64,000 nt of DNA from Bacteroidales bacterium. Its GTDB lineage: Bacteria; Bacteroidota; Bacteroidia; Bacteroidales; Muribaculaceae. Below the pieces are notes generated by a model. The model was given only the letters and a program-made list of their open reading frames with translations. It was not told the origin of the DNA and searched no databases. Position numbers and translations under genes: made by a program. Numbering within the stretch: position 1 is the stretch's first letter; every line of letters starts with the position of its first letter. Below are positions 1 through 7,886 of this stretch, in pieces. The DNA is taken from positions 1-64,000 of the forward strand of contig QAMW01000044.1 of the NCBI GenBank assembly GCA_003150235.1. Reading direction: 5' to 3'.

Positions 1-495
1 GCAGATAGGGCTTCGACTGTTATAGACTTGTTGAAACTCTATTGTTGCTGGCTGTTTGAGAGACCGGTTGCACTAAAAGAGTTATTGATTTACGAGAGCA
101 CCTTGGAACAGATGTTGAAACTTTTTGGTGATGAACAAGAACTGAATGTTAGTCTTATAAGGAAATTGTATGCGGTACTGAAACAATATGTTATGGGCTG
201 CGATCTGCAAACAATCGGAGCATCGTTTGATGAACGCAAGAACGATCCATACCTGACGCAGACGAGAAAATTTGTGATAAAGGTTATGCCAGAATTGAGC
301 TATGCATTCAGTGTGTTGGCTATGGTTCATATACAAGTGTTGAAAGAGTTTTACTTATTGGAAGAAGATATTCCCATGATTGTGAAGAACTTTGCTACCT
401 ACCTGAAGGAAGGCGTGACATCGGAAGATATGTTACGATTTAAGACAGAGAGAAGAATGATGAGAGTTGAGGCTCACAGGAGATTTAAAGAATAA
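1..495 (+). CDS. C-terminal part of an unrecognised protein, cut by the window edge
   Basis: The reading frame is open from base 1 (it enters as ADRASTVIDLLK) and ends in TAA at 495, so the true start lies upstream. The visible 165 residues are mostly helical, with no signal peptide or membrane segment. The end is basic (EAHRRFKE). The stretch LKEGVTSEDMLRFK vaguely recalls the tails of superfamily II helicases found on Bacteroides mobile elements, but no helicase motif lies inside the window. The ORF itself looks real; the helicase idea is a guess. Confidence 0.5.
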   Translation, partial: ADRASTVIDLLKLYCCWLFERPVALKELLIYESTLEQMLKLFGDEQELNVSLIRKLYAVLKQYVMGCDLQTIGASFDERKNDPYLTQTRKFVIKVMPELSYAFSVLAMVHIQVLKEFYLLEEDIPMIVKNFATYLKEGVTSEDMLRFKTERRMMRVEAHRRFKE

Positions 496-651
496 CGAAT
501 GGAACAGGGATAGATTTGCATCTATTCGCGCTTCTATAAGAGCAGGTGGTAAAAAGAATAGTTGCTTCACTGTAAGCGTCCAATTTTGACGTCTATGCGC
601 GCTCAGGATTAAGAGTTGCCTTTGCCGCTGTTAACCAAAACCACAACAACT

Positions 652-954
652 ATGGTATACAGTGACAGCGATTTTGAAAGATTCTATTTCCGCTGCATGG
701 CGGAGGCGATGCCCAGGGGAGAGTCGATCCAGGCCTTCTGCTCCCGCAACAAGGTCCCCTACAACCTCTTTGACAAATGGTATACGGATTCATGACACAA
801 GGTAGAGCCTGCCGCACCGCAACCATCAACGAAGAATACAGATCTGCGTATCATGGTGGACATAAAAATGGTCAGCGGGCTGCATGTGCATCAGCGCAAC
901 CTAAGCTACCAGGATGTGGTGAGACTGGTGGAGAGTCTGGAGGCACTATGCTGA
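652..954 (+). pseudogene. IS66-family accessory (TnpA-like) ORF broken by an in-frame stop
   Basis: One frame of 101 codons reads MVYSDSDFERFYFRC, then SIQAFCSRNKVPYNLFDKWY, and ends in LSYQDVVRLVESLEALC. This is the usual pattern of the small accessory ORF of Bacteroidetes IS66-type elements: an N-terminal HTH recognising DNA and a C-terminal 'SY.DVV.LV..LE' tail. Codon 48 is TGA (793-795), probably from CGA, so no full product is made. No IS66 TnpB or TnpC follows; integrase debris comes directly after. It is a relic of a larger insertion. The family assignment is from memory of the motif. Confidence 0.6.
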
Positions 955-1215
955 ACGTCTCGGGTGTGAACAGTTTCTGGTACCTGCGTAATTTCCATGA
1001 CAGGTTCTTGTTCGCGTTTCATGCCTGCGGTCTCCGTGTCGTGGATGTTATGACATTGCAATGGTCAAATATTGACTTCAACCCTTTATACGACCTGCAA
1101 GCTGATGGGACACGCCGATGTCCGAACCACCCAGATTTATGCGAAAATCGTTGACAGTAAGAAAGTCGAGGCGGTGAATCTTGTTGACAGGTTGTTTGAG
1201 AAAAAGGATAACTAA
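948..1215 (+). pseudogene. Tyrosine recombinase remnant with internal deletion and frameshift
   Basis: The first part (about 960-1085) encodes NSFWYLRNFHDRFLFAFHAC then GLRVVDVMTLQWSNIDF, the box-I region around the first catalytic Arg of a Bacteroidetes site-specific integrase. It then jumps, with a frame change near 1095, to KLMGHADVRTTQIYAKIVD, the C-terminal box with the catalytic Tyr. It ends at TAA 1213-1215. The roughly 70 residues that normally separate the boxes, with the catalytic His-x-x-Arg, are missing. It cannot be active. It probably once belonged to the mobilizable element that follows, which has no other integrase. Confidence 0.8.
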
Positions 1216-1307
1216 TACACCGGCTGAGACCAATACAAGACCAATCACTTTTTATATTATAGAGTTCTGTTCCCTGTTTGAGGGACTACCGACATAGACT
1301 GATTATC

Positions 1308-1342
1308 ATTCCCTGTGCCTTGTTCGGCATGGGGATTTTTCT
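1308..1342 (+). terminator. Hairpin with T-run after the integrase relic
   Basis: CCCTGTGCC, loop TTGTTC, GGCATGGGG forms a stem with two G-U pairs, followed by ATTTTTC. It fits a rho-independent terminator for the integrase transcript on the plus strand. Confidence 0.55.
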
Positions 1343-1462
1343 TGCCCTGCCATTTCATGATTGTAATCACTTAAACGGTGAGAACGAGTGCCGAAAATCG
1401 GTGCCGATTTTGTGATTTTCATAGATAACCTTAAAAGACAGTAGCTTATACAGCCATCTTCG

Positions 1463-1492
1463 TTTGATTTCCATTCCTGTATTATAGCTTTG
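1463..1492 (+). promoter_or_regulatory. Bacteroidetes-type promoter for the mobilization genes
   Basis: TTTG at 1463-1466 and TAGCTTTG at 1485-1492, separated by 18 bases, match the Bacteroidetes -33/-7 consensus. They lie 55 bases before the first start codon of the mobilization cluster. Confidence 0.6.
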
Positions 1493-1546
1493 CAGCCCGA
1501 ACAAGAAAACTAATCGCAAACTTTATCATAACCAACAGGAATTTTA

Positions 1547-1786
1547 ATGACAAAACCAAGTATGTTGACGCCGACCGAGGCGGCTGAATACCTCGGAATC
1601 AAACTCAGCTATCTTTACAAGCTGATGATGCGCCGTGTCATTCCGTACTACAAGCCGGGAGGCAAGCTCTGCTATTTCGACCCGGAAGATCTCGCCAAGT
1701 GGCAGCGCAGTGTCCGTGTCGCAACGGACGAGGAAATCGAAAGTCAGGCACAGGCCTACATTCTCAAAAACAGTATCAGACCATAA
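1547..1786 (+). CDS. Excisionase-like HTH DNA-binding protein
   Basis: This 79-residue protein has a MerR/excisionase-type winged HTH: MLTPTEAAEYLGIKLSYLYK (residues 5-24), then a basic wing with RRVIPYYKPGGKLCYF and a final DLAKWQ. The layout matches the 'helix-turn-helix domain' proteins carried by Bacteroides mobilizable and conjugative elements, where they act in excision or in control of mobilization. It heads a run of five genes to the relaxase, behind a good promoter. It binds DNA with high confidence; whether it is Xis or a regulator cannot be told. Confidence 0.8.
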   Translation: MTKPSMLTPTEAAEYLGIKLSYLYKLMMRRVIPYYKPGGKLCYFDPEDLAKWQRSVRVATDEEIESQAQAYILKNSIRP

Positions 1787-1801
1787 CCAAATTCATTAAT
1801 C

Positions 1802-2278
1802 ATGACAGAACAGAACAAAACAACCATTCAGAACGTGGAGCCTGGCATCGAAACGATGTCAGCCCCGAATCGCTCCCGTAAGGAGAAGAAGAACAGAATC
1901 ATTGATGAGTCAAAGACGATTGAGATAGAACGCAAATTGTTATCCTCGCTCGGCATACATGAGGCGGACGCTCTTGCAGCGTGTATCGCCATCGGCGCGG
2001 GCAATCAGGAATCGTCGGCGGTGAAGAGTTCCGACCGTCACCGTCTAAATCTCTATCTCAACGCCGGAACGAACAGGAAGGAGATGTCCGTGCAGGAACT
2101 TTCGGAACACCGTCAGGCACGGGCCCGTCAGCTTGTCAAATCGGCTATCCGATACTTTGACAAAGAGGAGATGACGGCGGCGATGTTCACCGTCAGTGAA
2201 ATCGCACGATGCAAGACCGACATTGACGAGGGTGTGAGGATGATACAGTTCTACAACTCATCAATGTCAGGGAAGTAA
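1802..2278 (+). CDS. Mobilizable-element protein of unknown function
   Basis: A 158-residue protein that starts 15 bases after the HTH gene. The N-terminal 40 residues are polar and basic (RSRKEKKNR), probably disordered. The rest is helical and contains a conserved-looking stretch, VQELSEHRQARARQLVKSAI. No membrane segment or signal peptide is present. Small basic proteins in this position (HTH, unknown, HTH, MobC, relaxase) are common in Bacteroides mobilizable elements. I do not recognise a named family. Confidence 0.65.
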   Translation: MTEQNKTTIQNVEPGIETMSAPNRSRKEKKNRIIDESKTIEIERKLLSSLGIHEADALAACIAIGAGNQESSAVKSSDRHRLNLYLNAGTNRKEMSVQELSEHRQARARQLVKSAIRYFDKEEMTAAMFTVSEIARCKTDIDEGVRMIQFYNSSMSGK

Positions 2279-2412
2279 CAGTTTTAACCGTGAACCGGAG
2301 TGTTGTGCGGATGGCGAGAACACACATGGAATAATTTCAGATTAATTTCATCAGATATTTGCTCTTCTATCCGACAACACTTTGGTCGCACTTACGATGC
2401 AAACAAGAACAC

Positions 2413-2850
2413 ATGAACAAACTATCCAAGGAAACATACAAATTTCAAATACCGTCGCGCTTTGAAATCATTACTTTCAGAATGACTACCGAGGTGATGA
2501 ATCTACTTAGCGGCACCACCGAGAACAAACGCGGCGACAAGATTTCCAATATTACACTATTTTACGACCTGCTGTCAAGAATGGCTGTAAATGCGAAAGT
2601 GTCAAACGACTTCCGCCGCCCTCTGGCATTGCGACCGGGACAGGCGCAGTATTCGGAGCTTCGCCTCGCGGAGCAATGGCAGATGAACCGGACCCGATTG
2701 CGCAATCTCCTTGACAGGATGGAACAGGCCGGGCTTATCTACACGAACCGTTCACTTGTAGGGTCGGTGATGACATTCCCCTCCGTACTGGGCTGGAGCC
2801 GCCCTGACAAGCCTTATATCCGCAACCCCGCCTTTTTCAATGCGGACTGA
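2413..2850 (+). CDS. Winged-HTH protein of the mobilizable element
   Basis: I start at ATG 2413 (MNKLSKETYKF), not at an upstream TTG, because the protein becomes plausible only there. It has 145 residues. The middle (about residues 80-115: LRLAEQWQMNRTRLRNLLDRMEQAGLI) is a textbook winged HTH of the kind found in plasmid replication and mobilization control proteins. The N-terminal half is unassigned. It is the third gene of the mobilization cluster. It could regulate or initiate replication of the excised circle; the sequence does not decide. Confidence 0.7.
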   Translation: MNKLSKETYKFQIPSRFEIITFRMTTEVMNLLSGTTENKRGDKISNITLFYDLLSRMAVNAKVSNDFRRPLALRPGQAQYSELRLAEQWQMNRTRLRNLLDRMEQAGLIYTNRSLVGSVMTFPSVLGWSRPDKPYIRNPAFFNAD

Positions 2851-3123
2851 GCTTCCGGCAGCCGATACGGTGAATCTTCCGGGTTGCGGGTTGCCCCATA
2901 GTTACCCCTCGGTTAGCCGTATGTCTTAAGCCGCAGGAAAGCAGGAAACAGGGATTTCGTTGCAAGATATGCCGCTGTATTACATTCCCTGTCGGTCACT
3001 GCATACACGGCTCTCTTGCGTTGCTGCACAGGGCAACGGGACGCCGCTCGCAGGCTCGCACCGATTATCTTTATAATAAACAGTAACATTTATAAGAATC
3101 TCATAACCAACTTATAACTTCCG
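2851..3123. other. Intergenic region before mobC with a possible oriT
   Basis: This 273-base non-coding stretch sits directly upstream of the MobC-like and relaxase genes, where oriT is usually found. It carries the inverted repeat CGTTGC-N8-GCAACG at 3019-3038, followed by a GC-rich run (GGGACGCCGCTCGC), and then an AT-rich stretch with TATCTTTA near 3067-3074 that could be a weak -7 element for mobC. The oriT assignment rests only on position and the inverted repeat. Confidence 0.4.
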
Positions 3124-3546
3124 ATGAACAAACCTAATGAAAACGGTGGTCGTCGCCGTTACACCATGTCGTTCCGTGTGAGCGAATCGCAGAGGAAACG
3201 GATAGAGAACCTCGCCGCCCAATGCGGGATGAACCGCAGCGAATACCTGCTGTCACGGGCCTACGGCTACAAACCGAAAGCCAGTCTGACATTTGCGCAG
3301 ACCAAAGTCCGCGACGAGCTTATAATCGCCCGGAGCGACTATGCCAAATATACCTCGATGCTGAACGCCATGCCGCAGCACGAGCGCATGGCGATGTTCC
3401 GCAACCAGCCGTGGATGATTGAGGCGTTGGGTCGCCTCCATAAGACTGCGGAACTTATCACCGATATAATCAACAGATATTTCTCCCCGAACCGCGTACC
3501 GGGAACATCATCTGAAACGGACAAGGAACAGGAACCGTCATGGTAG
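3124..3546 (+). CDS. MobC/MbpA-like relaxosome accessory protein
   Basis: A 140-residue basic protein. The N-terminus (RRRYTMSFRVSESQRKRIEN then LAAQCGMNRSEYLLSRAYG) is a ribbon-helix-helix DNA-binding domain typical of MobC-type accessory proteins, which bind oriT and help the relaxase nick. The C-terminal half is helical, with a final motif around 'LITDIINRYF'. It overlaps the relaxase start by 7 bases, so translation is probably coupled. This pair is the standard mobilization core of Bacteroides non-self-transmissible elements. Confidence 0.82.
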   Translation: MNKPNENGGRRRYTMSFRVSESQRKRIENLAAQCGMNRSEYLLSRAYGYKPKASLTFAQTKVRDELIIARSDYAKYTSMLNAMPQHERMAMFRNQPWMIEALGRLHKTAELITDIINRYFSPNRVPGTSSETDKEQEPSW

Positions 3547-4742
3547 CGAAGGCAGTATCAATAAGTCACGGCATCAACTGTATAAGATACATCTCCGGTG
3601 AGTCGAAGAACAAGGAAAATCCGGATTTGATTTACTGTGTCAAGGACAATCTTCTGCCTTGTGAACTTGATGCGCAAGGCATCTGGGATCTGATGAAAGC
3701 CGGTGCACCGATGAAGAAGAGTGTTATCCGCATGGAAATCTGTCCGGGAAAGGAGCACACCGAAAACTTCACAATGCAGGACTGGCAGAAGCTGTGGGAC
3801 GACTTTGTAAGGGAGTTCGATAGGATTGAGCTGGAGGATGAAAACGGCAAGGTGTATTCGCATAAAACCAACATTGCGGACAGCATCTATACAGTCTGGC
3901 TTCATTATGAATCCGACAGCGGCATACCGCATCTTCACGCCGCAGTGTGCCGGAAAGACCGTTTCGGCAAGACCAACAACGACCACAACATTCACATCCG
4001 CGCACAGGAGGCAGCGCAGGCTGTAGCCATCCGTCGGGGCTGGATAACAGCCGCCGAAATCCATAAGATGAACGCAGACAAGATTGCAGACGACCTTATG
4101 GATATACTGCGTGCCATGCCGTCATGGTCGTGGAATGATTATGCCGCCCGGATCCGGGCAAAAGGTTATACTATTATGATACGTCCCGGCAAGAAAGGCG
4201 TTTACGGTTATTCTATCGGAAAAGACAAAGCCCGATTCAAGGCATCTGAGCTTGGCACCGGGCGTAAGCTGACGGCTTCGAGGATTGAAAACACATGGAA
4301 TAAACTTCACAGTCAGTCCGCAGTTAAGGCGAAGAAGCCGGTCAAGCACGCCGGAACAAAGCCTGTTGCGCCTGTTGTATCTCCCGACAAACAAGTTCCG
4401 GATTATACCTCTTGGCAAGAAGGAACATCGAGATACGATCTTACACATGGAGGCAAAACTTCTCAGTTCCACATCCCCAACGATGTCATGTTGGTATTCG
4501 ACGACGAATTTGACTACCGCGAGATTGCAAACTGGCAGGAGCTTACCGACATGGCGATTGCCCTGTTCGTTGGTCTGACCGCACTCGACACCGTTTCAAC
4601 CGGCAGCGGCGGAGGCGGTTCATCTAACGATGACAACTGGCGTGACCACAAGGACGAGGAAAAATTTGAACGTGCCCGCAGATGCGCCCGCGCAGCCGCC
4701 GCACACCTCGGCAAAACCCAGAAATCAGGCCGCAGAAGATAA
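3540..4742 (+). CDS. Relaxase / mobilization nuclease
   Basis: This 400-residue protein cuts oriT and leads the DNA strand during transfer. The N-terminus (MVAKAVSISHGINCIRYISG) and the histidine motif GIPHLHAAVCR near residues 128-138 match the Relaxase/Mobilization-nuclease family (MOBP-like, Bacteroides MobB/BmgA type): the HxH binds the metal and a Tyr near the N-terminus would attack DNA. The C-terminus is low-complexity, with a GSGGGGSS linker and basic tail. No transfer or coupling genes are present, so transfer would need a helper conjugative element. The gene looks intact. Confidence 0.87.
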   Translation: MVAKAVSISHGINCIRYISGESKNKENPDLIYCVKDNLLPCELDAQGIWDLMKAGAPMKKSVIRMEICPGKEHTENFTMQDWQKLWDDFVREFDRIELEDENGKVYSHKTNIADSIYTVWLHYESDSGIPHLHAAVCRKDRFGKTNNDHNIHIRAQEAAQAVAIRRGWITAAEIHKMNADKIADDLMDILRAMPSWSWNDYAARIRAKGYTIMIRPGKKGVYGYSIGKDKARFKASELGTGRKLTASRIENTWNKLHSQSAVKAKKPVKHAGTKPVAPVVSPDKQVPDYTSWQEGTSRYDLTHGGKTSQFHIPNDVMLVFDDEFDYREIANWQELTDMAIALFVGLTALDTVSTGSGGGGSSNDDNWRDHKDEEKFERARRCARAAAAHLGKTQKSGRRR

Positions 4743-4830
4743 AAATCCAATAACAGTTAGAAAATATGATTATAACTTTGTGCTATTGGCATACACTGAA
4801 TCCGATTTCTCAAAGTGTACACCCTCGTGC

Positions 4831-5114
4831 GACAGCTCGCAAGGTGATAACTTCGACATAAAACAGCATCGACTACAACTTAATAGGGTTATAGTCGTCT
4901 CTGCTATCATTGCACCTGCAAAGTGTAGTTGAGTTAATGCTTACTCCACACCGCTGGAAAGAATACCATCCCGAAGCTGTGATGACGACAACGGTACAAC
5001 AGCTCGCAAAGTGAGACCTCCAACATAATACAACATCGGCTACAACTTAATCAGGTTGTAATCGATTTCGCTTTATTTTGAACACCACAAGGTGCAGTTG
5101 TATTAATGCTTACT
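4831..5114. repeat. Two imperfect 115-bp direct repeats, each with a palindrome
   Basis: Unit 1 is about 4831-4945 and unit 2 about 4999-5114. Both begin ACAGCTCGCAA(G/A)GTGA, carry a palindrome in the middle (GACTACAACTTAATAGGGTTATAGTC in unit 1, split as GACTACAACTTA then GGGTTATAGTC; GGCTACAACTTA then GGTTGTAATCG in unit 2), and end TTAATGCTTACT. A more decayed third piece lies near 4785-4822 (CAAAGTGTACA). They fill the 447-base gap between the relaxase and the convergent nSTAND gene, which holds no ORF. Several base changes fall in paired arms, hinting at a conserved RNA or DNA hairpin. They could be iterons, a transfer or att region, or a bidirectional terminator. Confidence 0.65.
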
Positions 5115-5189
5115 ATCCTGTAACGCTTGACCGCTGTTTTTGGCTCATTTTTTACCGAACCATTGCTAAAGGCGTTGATTTAAAATATT

Positions 5190-7883
5190 TCAGATGATAG
5201 CAATTAATGCAAAAATGAATATCATAAGAATCATAAGAAAATAAATTATTAAAAATATCTTGAAATTGTATTTTTGACATGGACTTAGATTTGACCTTAT
5301 GGCTTTGACGAGTTTAGTCGTATCTATCTCTCTATCTTCATAATCCATAGATATAGACGGATATATCATGTTACTTCCTCTCTTGTTTTTTAAAACTTTA
5401 GGCAGTTTTGACAGATTGTCATTTTCTCCTAAAATTATTGGATGTATATATCTTTGGGTTGATTTTATGATTCCCCATAATTCCTTGAAATAGTCATCAT
5501 TTATATCTATCAATTTGCTATTTATGACAACAATAGAATGCTTAGTATTCTTCAATACTTTACGGAATCGGTCTTTATCTAAATTATCATTCTTAAAAAT
5601 CAGTAAATCGAAATTAATATCCTTTTCATTTACTCCATTCGATACTAAATGTCTTTTTAATTCTCTTGAAAAATTTTTGGTAGTTTTGTCCGTATATAAT
5701 ATAGACAAAATATATCTGCGATTATTGAAATTATATATCTTTTGACTAATTAATGATATTAATGAAATGACCAACCATATGAATACATTGGCAACTATTA
5801 TAACTAAGCCAGGGTTAATTGAGTTTATCCATCCTATCCGTTTTGCTTCTATTGATAGGATATATGCCAAAATTGTTAATATCAATGACAGTGCGAAATA
5901 TCTAATTTTATGTTTTAATGAGTATTTCTTCCAATAGTTCATTGTAGACAAAACCAGTATTAGATATCCAAATAATAAAACACTCCACGAAGGGACTTCC
6001 ATTCCGAAGATATGGTTATGCTCAAGATATAATGCATACGAGATCATTTCATAGAATGTTTGTAACTGATTCATTTTTACTACTGTAACATCTTTGTATT
6101 TCGGACTATATAGTGTCTGTTCATATTTATAATAGGGTACATATATTTCAGTTCTTTTACTTGATGTATGTATTGAATCAATTGTCTCAGGGTAAAATAA
6201 TATAACCTTCTTGACGTTTTCACCAAGATTTAGTGAACATGGATATTTATATGGTAAAGTTAACTGTTCAGCATTCCCAGCATAACGAAAAGGATATCCG
6301 TCTGCCAGTAACGCGTTTTTATAACATTTTCTATAGGAACGACAAGAATCCAGATCGTTAGACATAATTAAAGATGTTGCTTTTTCGTAGTTTATGGAGT
6401 CAGAAAACAAATCTGCAACGTCTGTTATTGTAACATTTATTGGGGCAGATTCGGTTTCTTCGTTGATATTGATTACTTCAGGTATATCGTTTTTCTCATG
6501 AGATAATGAATACCTACTAAAACTAACAAAAGTGATTATTATTAAGATTATGGATGATATAAGAAGCGCATTCCTCAATTGCTTACTTTTTGTCTCTTTG
6601 TTGAGCAATATTTTTTCCGTCTCTCGCTTTCTAAAAATAGATTCGGCTAACTTATCATGAATAAATTCCACATAAATTTCACCATTGGATTTTTCACATT
6701 TAACGATGTGCTCATCTATTAGATTCTTCTCACCGTGTATAAGTTCACTAATATTAGCTGACGTTAAGCGCTCATCAGAAATAGGAAGTCTAAGTCTTGT
6801 CCCGTTTCTTGAAATTAATGTTCTCTCGATAATTCTTCTTTGTTCGTCAGATAGTCCAATTTTAATTATTATACTTTTGTAATAATCATAGATGATGTCA
6901 CTTAATCCAATTTCATTTAACGAGAAATCTTCGTTATCTTGCCATTCATTGTACAAGACATGGCATGTAAGAGATAAGATAATTGCTGGAACGTCATCAT
7001 CGGAATTATTTGAGTACGTATTATCAGAGGTGATATTTTCTACTATCAATTCTGCGTTATTAGCTAATATTTTTGAGGTCTCATCAATCGTTTCAGAAAA
7101 TTTAATTATTTCACACGCTTGTTTTTTGGAGAGTGGTTTTAAAAAATATCTATTCTGCATCATCTGCGGAATAAAATATCTTTGAGAGCACCAATAGTCT
7201 AATTCTCCTACATATTCATATCTCATTGAAAATACAAATTTGACAAGTTTTCTCAAATGAATTTTTTCGGATGAGATTGAGCCAACCCGTTGAATTGAAC
7301 TATCCTTCATTAAGTTTTCTAACCAAGCAAAAAATTCAGAACGCCAGCTAGATCTTAGAACTTCTTCAAATTGGTCAAATATTATAACAGGAATAAAATT
7401 AGATATTCCCAATGAATCCTGAATTACGGAACTTCTAACAATCTCCCATAAGTCACTGTCATTACTTTGTCTGCGGCTATTGTCAATATTTATAAAATCA
7501 AATACAAAATCTTCTCCGAGATTGTGCATTTGCCGAAATTCTGTTTGATATTGTTTAAGGCTATTATGAATTTTGTCCCATATCAAGGTATCAAAATCGA
7601 TCTTTGAGGACTGAACTTTTAAAGGCACCCCCCTCCCATTCAATTCTTCAGTACTAAAAGTGACCTTAAGTGGAAAGAAACCCTTCCTTCGCATAGCAGG
7701 TGAAAGACCTGCGTTTATAACAGAACTTTTACCATCACCAGATGCCGCATATATTACTATACAATCATTTTGCTCTATCATCGACAACAGTTTGATTGTA
7801 TCTTCTTTTCTACCCAAAAAGCGATACTCATCACACTCTTCGTAAGTGCTTAGCGCAATCCAAGGATTTGTAATATTAGCCAT
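5190..7883 (-). CDS. nSTAND-type NTPase with membrane segments and a TIR-like tail
   Basis: An 897-residue protein. After FLGRKEDTIKLL comes a P-loop, ASGDGKSSVINAGL (about residues 47-60), a Walker B VIIFDQFEEVL near 170, and the MRYEYVGELDYW segment seen in 'novel STAND' NTPases; these oligomerise on sensing a ligand, as in NLR-like defence proteins. A winged-helix-like region follows to about 430, then a membrane helix (about 440-462), a soluble block, three more helices (about 625-702), a domain starting YILSILYTDKTTKNFSRELK that resembles a divergent TIR/toll fold, and a last membrane helix. It is the final gene of the operon, 3 bases after the SIR2-TIR gene, and is visibly AT-rich. The NTPase call is firm; the TIR-like tail is tentative. 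Confidence 0.75.
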   Translation of the reverse strand: MANITNPWIALSTYEECDEYRFLGRKEDTIKLLSMIEQNDCIVIYAASGDGKSSVINAGLSPAMRRKGFFPLKVTFSTEELNGRGVPLKVQSSKIDFDTLIWDKIHNSLKQYQTEFRQMHNLGEDFVFDFINIDNSRRQSNDSDLWEIVRSSVIQDSLGISNFIPVIIFDQFEEVLRSSWRSEFFAWLENLMKDSSIQRVGSISSEKIHLRKLVKFVFSMRYEYVGELDYWCSQRYFIPQMMQNRYFLKPLSKKQACEIIKFSETIDETSKILANNAELIVENITSDNTYSNNSDDDVPAIILSLTCHVLYNEWQDNEDFSLNEIGLSDIIYDYYKSIIIKIGLSDEQRRIIERTLISRNGTRLRLPISDERLTSANISELIHGEKNLIDEHIVKCEKSNGEIYVEFIHDKLAESIFRKRETEKILLNKETKSKQLRNALLISSIILIIITFVSFSRYSLSHEKNDIPEVININEETESAPINVTITDVADLFSDSINYEKATSLIMSNDLDSCRSYRKCYKNALLADGYPFRYAGNAEQLTLPYKYPCSLNLGENVKKVILFYPETIDSIHTSSKRTEIYVPYYKYEQTLYSPKYKDVTVVKMNQLQTFYEMISYALYLEHNHIFGMEVPSWSVLLFGYLILVLSTMNYWKKYSLKHKIRYFALSLILTILAYILSIEAKRIGWINSINPGLVIIVANVFIWLVISLISLISQKIYNFNNRRYILSILYTDKTTKNFSRELKRHLVSNGVNEKDINFDLLIFKNDNLDKDRFRKVLKNTKHSIVVINSKLIDINDDYFKELWGIIKSTQRYIHPIILGENDNLSKLPKVLKNKRGSNMIYPSISMDYEDREIDTTKLVKAIRSNLSPCQKYNFKIFLIIYFLMILMIFIFALIAII

Positions 7884-7886
7884 AAT

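Larger units (their letters stand above)
1216..1546. other. Intergenic stretch: integrase terminator and promoter of the mobilization operon
   Basis: The 331 bases between the integrase relic and the HTH gene contain a terminator-like hairpin at 1308-1342 and a Bacteroidetes promoter at 1463-1492. No further ORF or RNA gene is seen. The position, just after an integrase 3' end, is where an attachment site could sit, but no repeat elsewhere in the window confirms one. Confidence 0.5.

Noticed and set aside
3558..4064. Minus-strand ORF of 168 codons inside the relaxase gene
   Set aside because: It is a shadow of the relaxase reading frame, with no start context and an unlikely composition; many similar shadows under the LRR, MscS and lectin-like genes were dropped for the same reason.
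4831..5114. CRISPR array
   Set aside because: Only two long units (115 bases) about 168 bases apart, no short regular repeat-spacer pattern and no cas gene nearby.
4743..5189. Retron
   Set aside because: The hairpin repeats suggested a structured RNA, but there is no reverse-transcriptase gene next to them.
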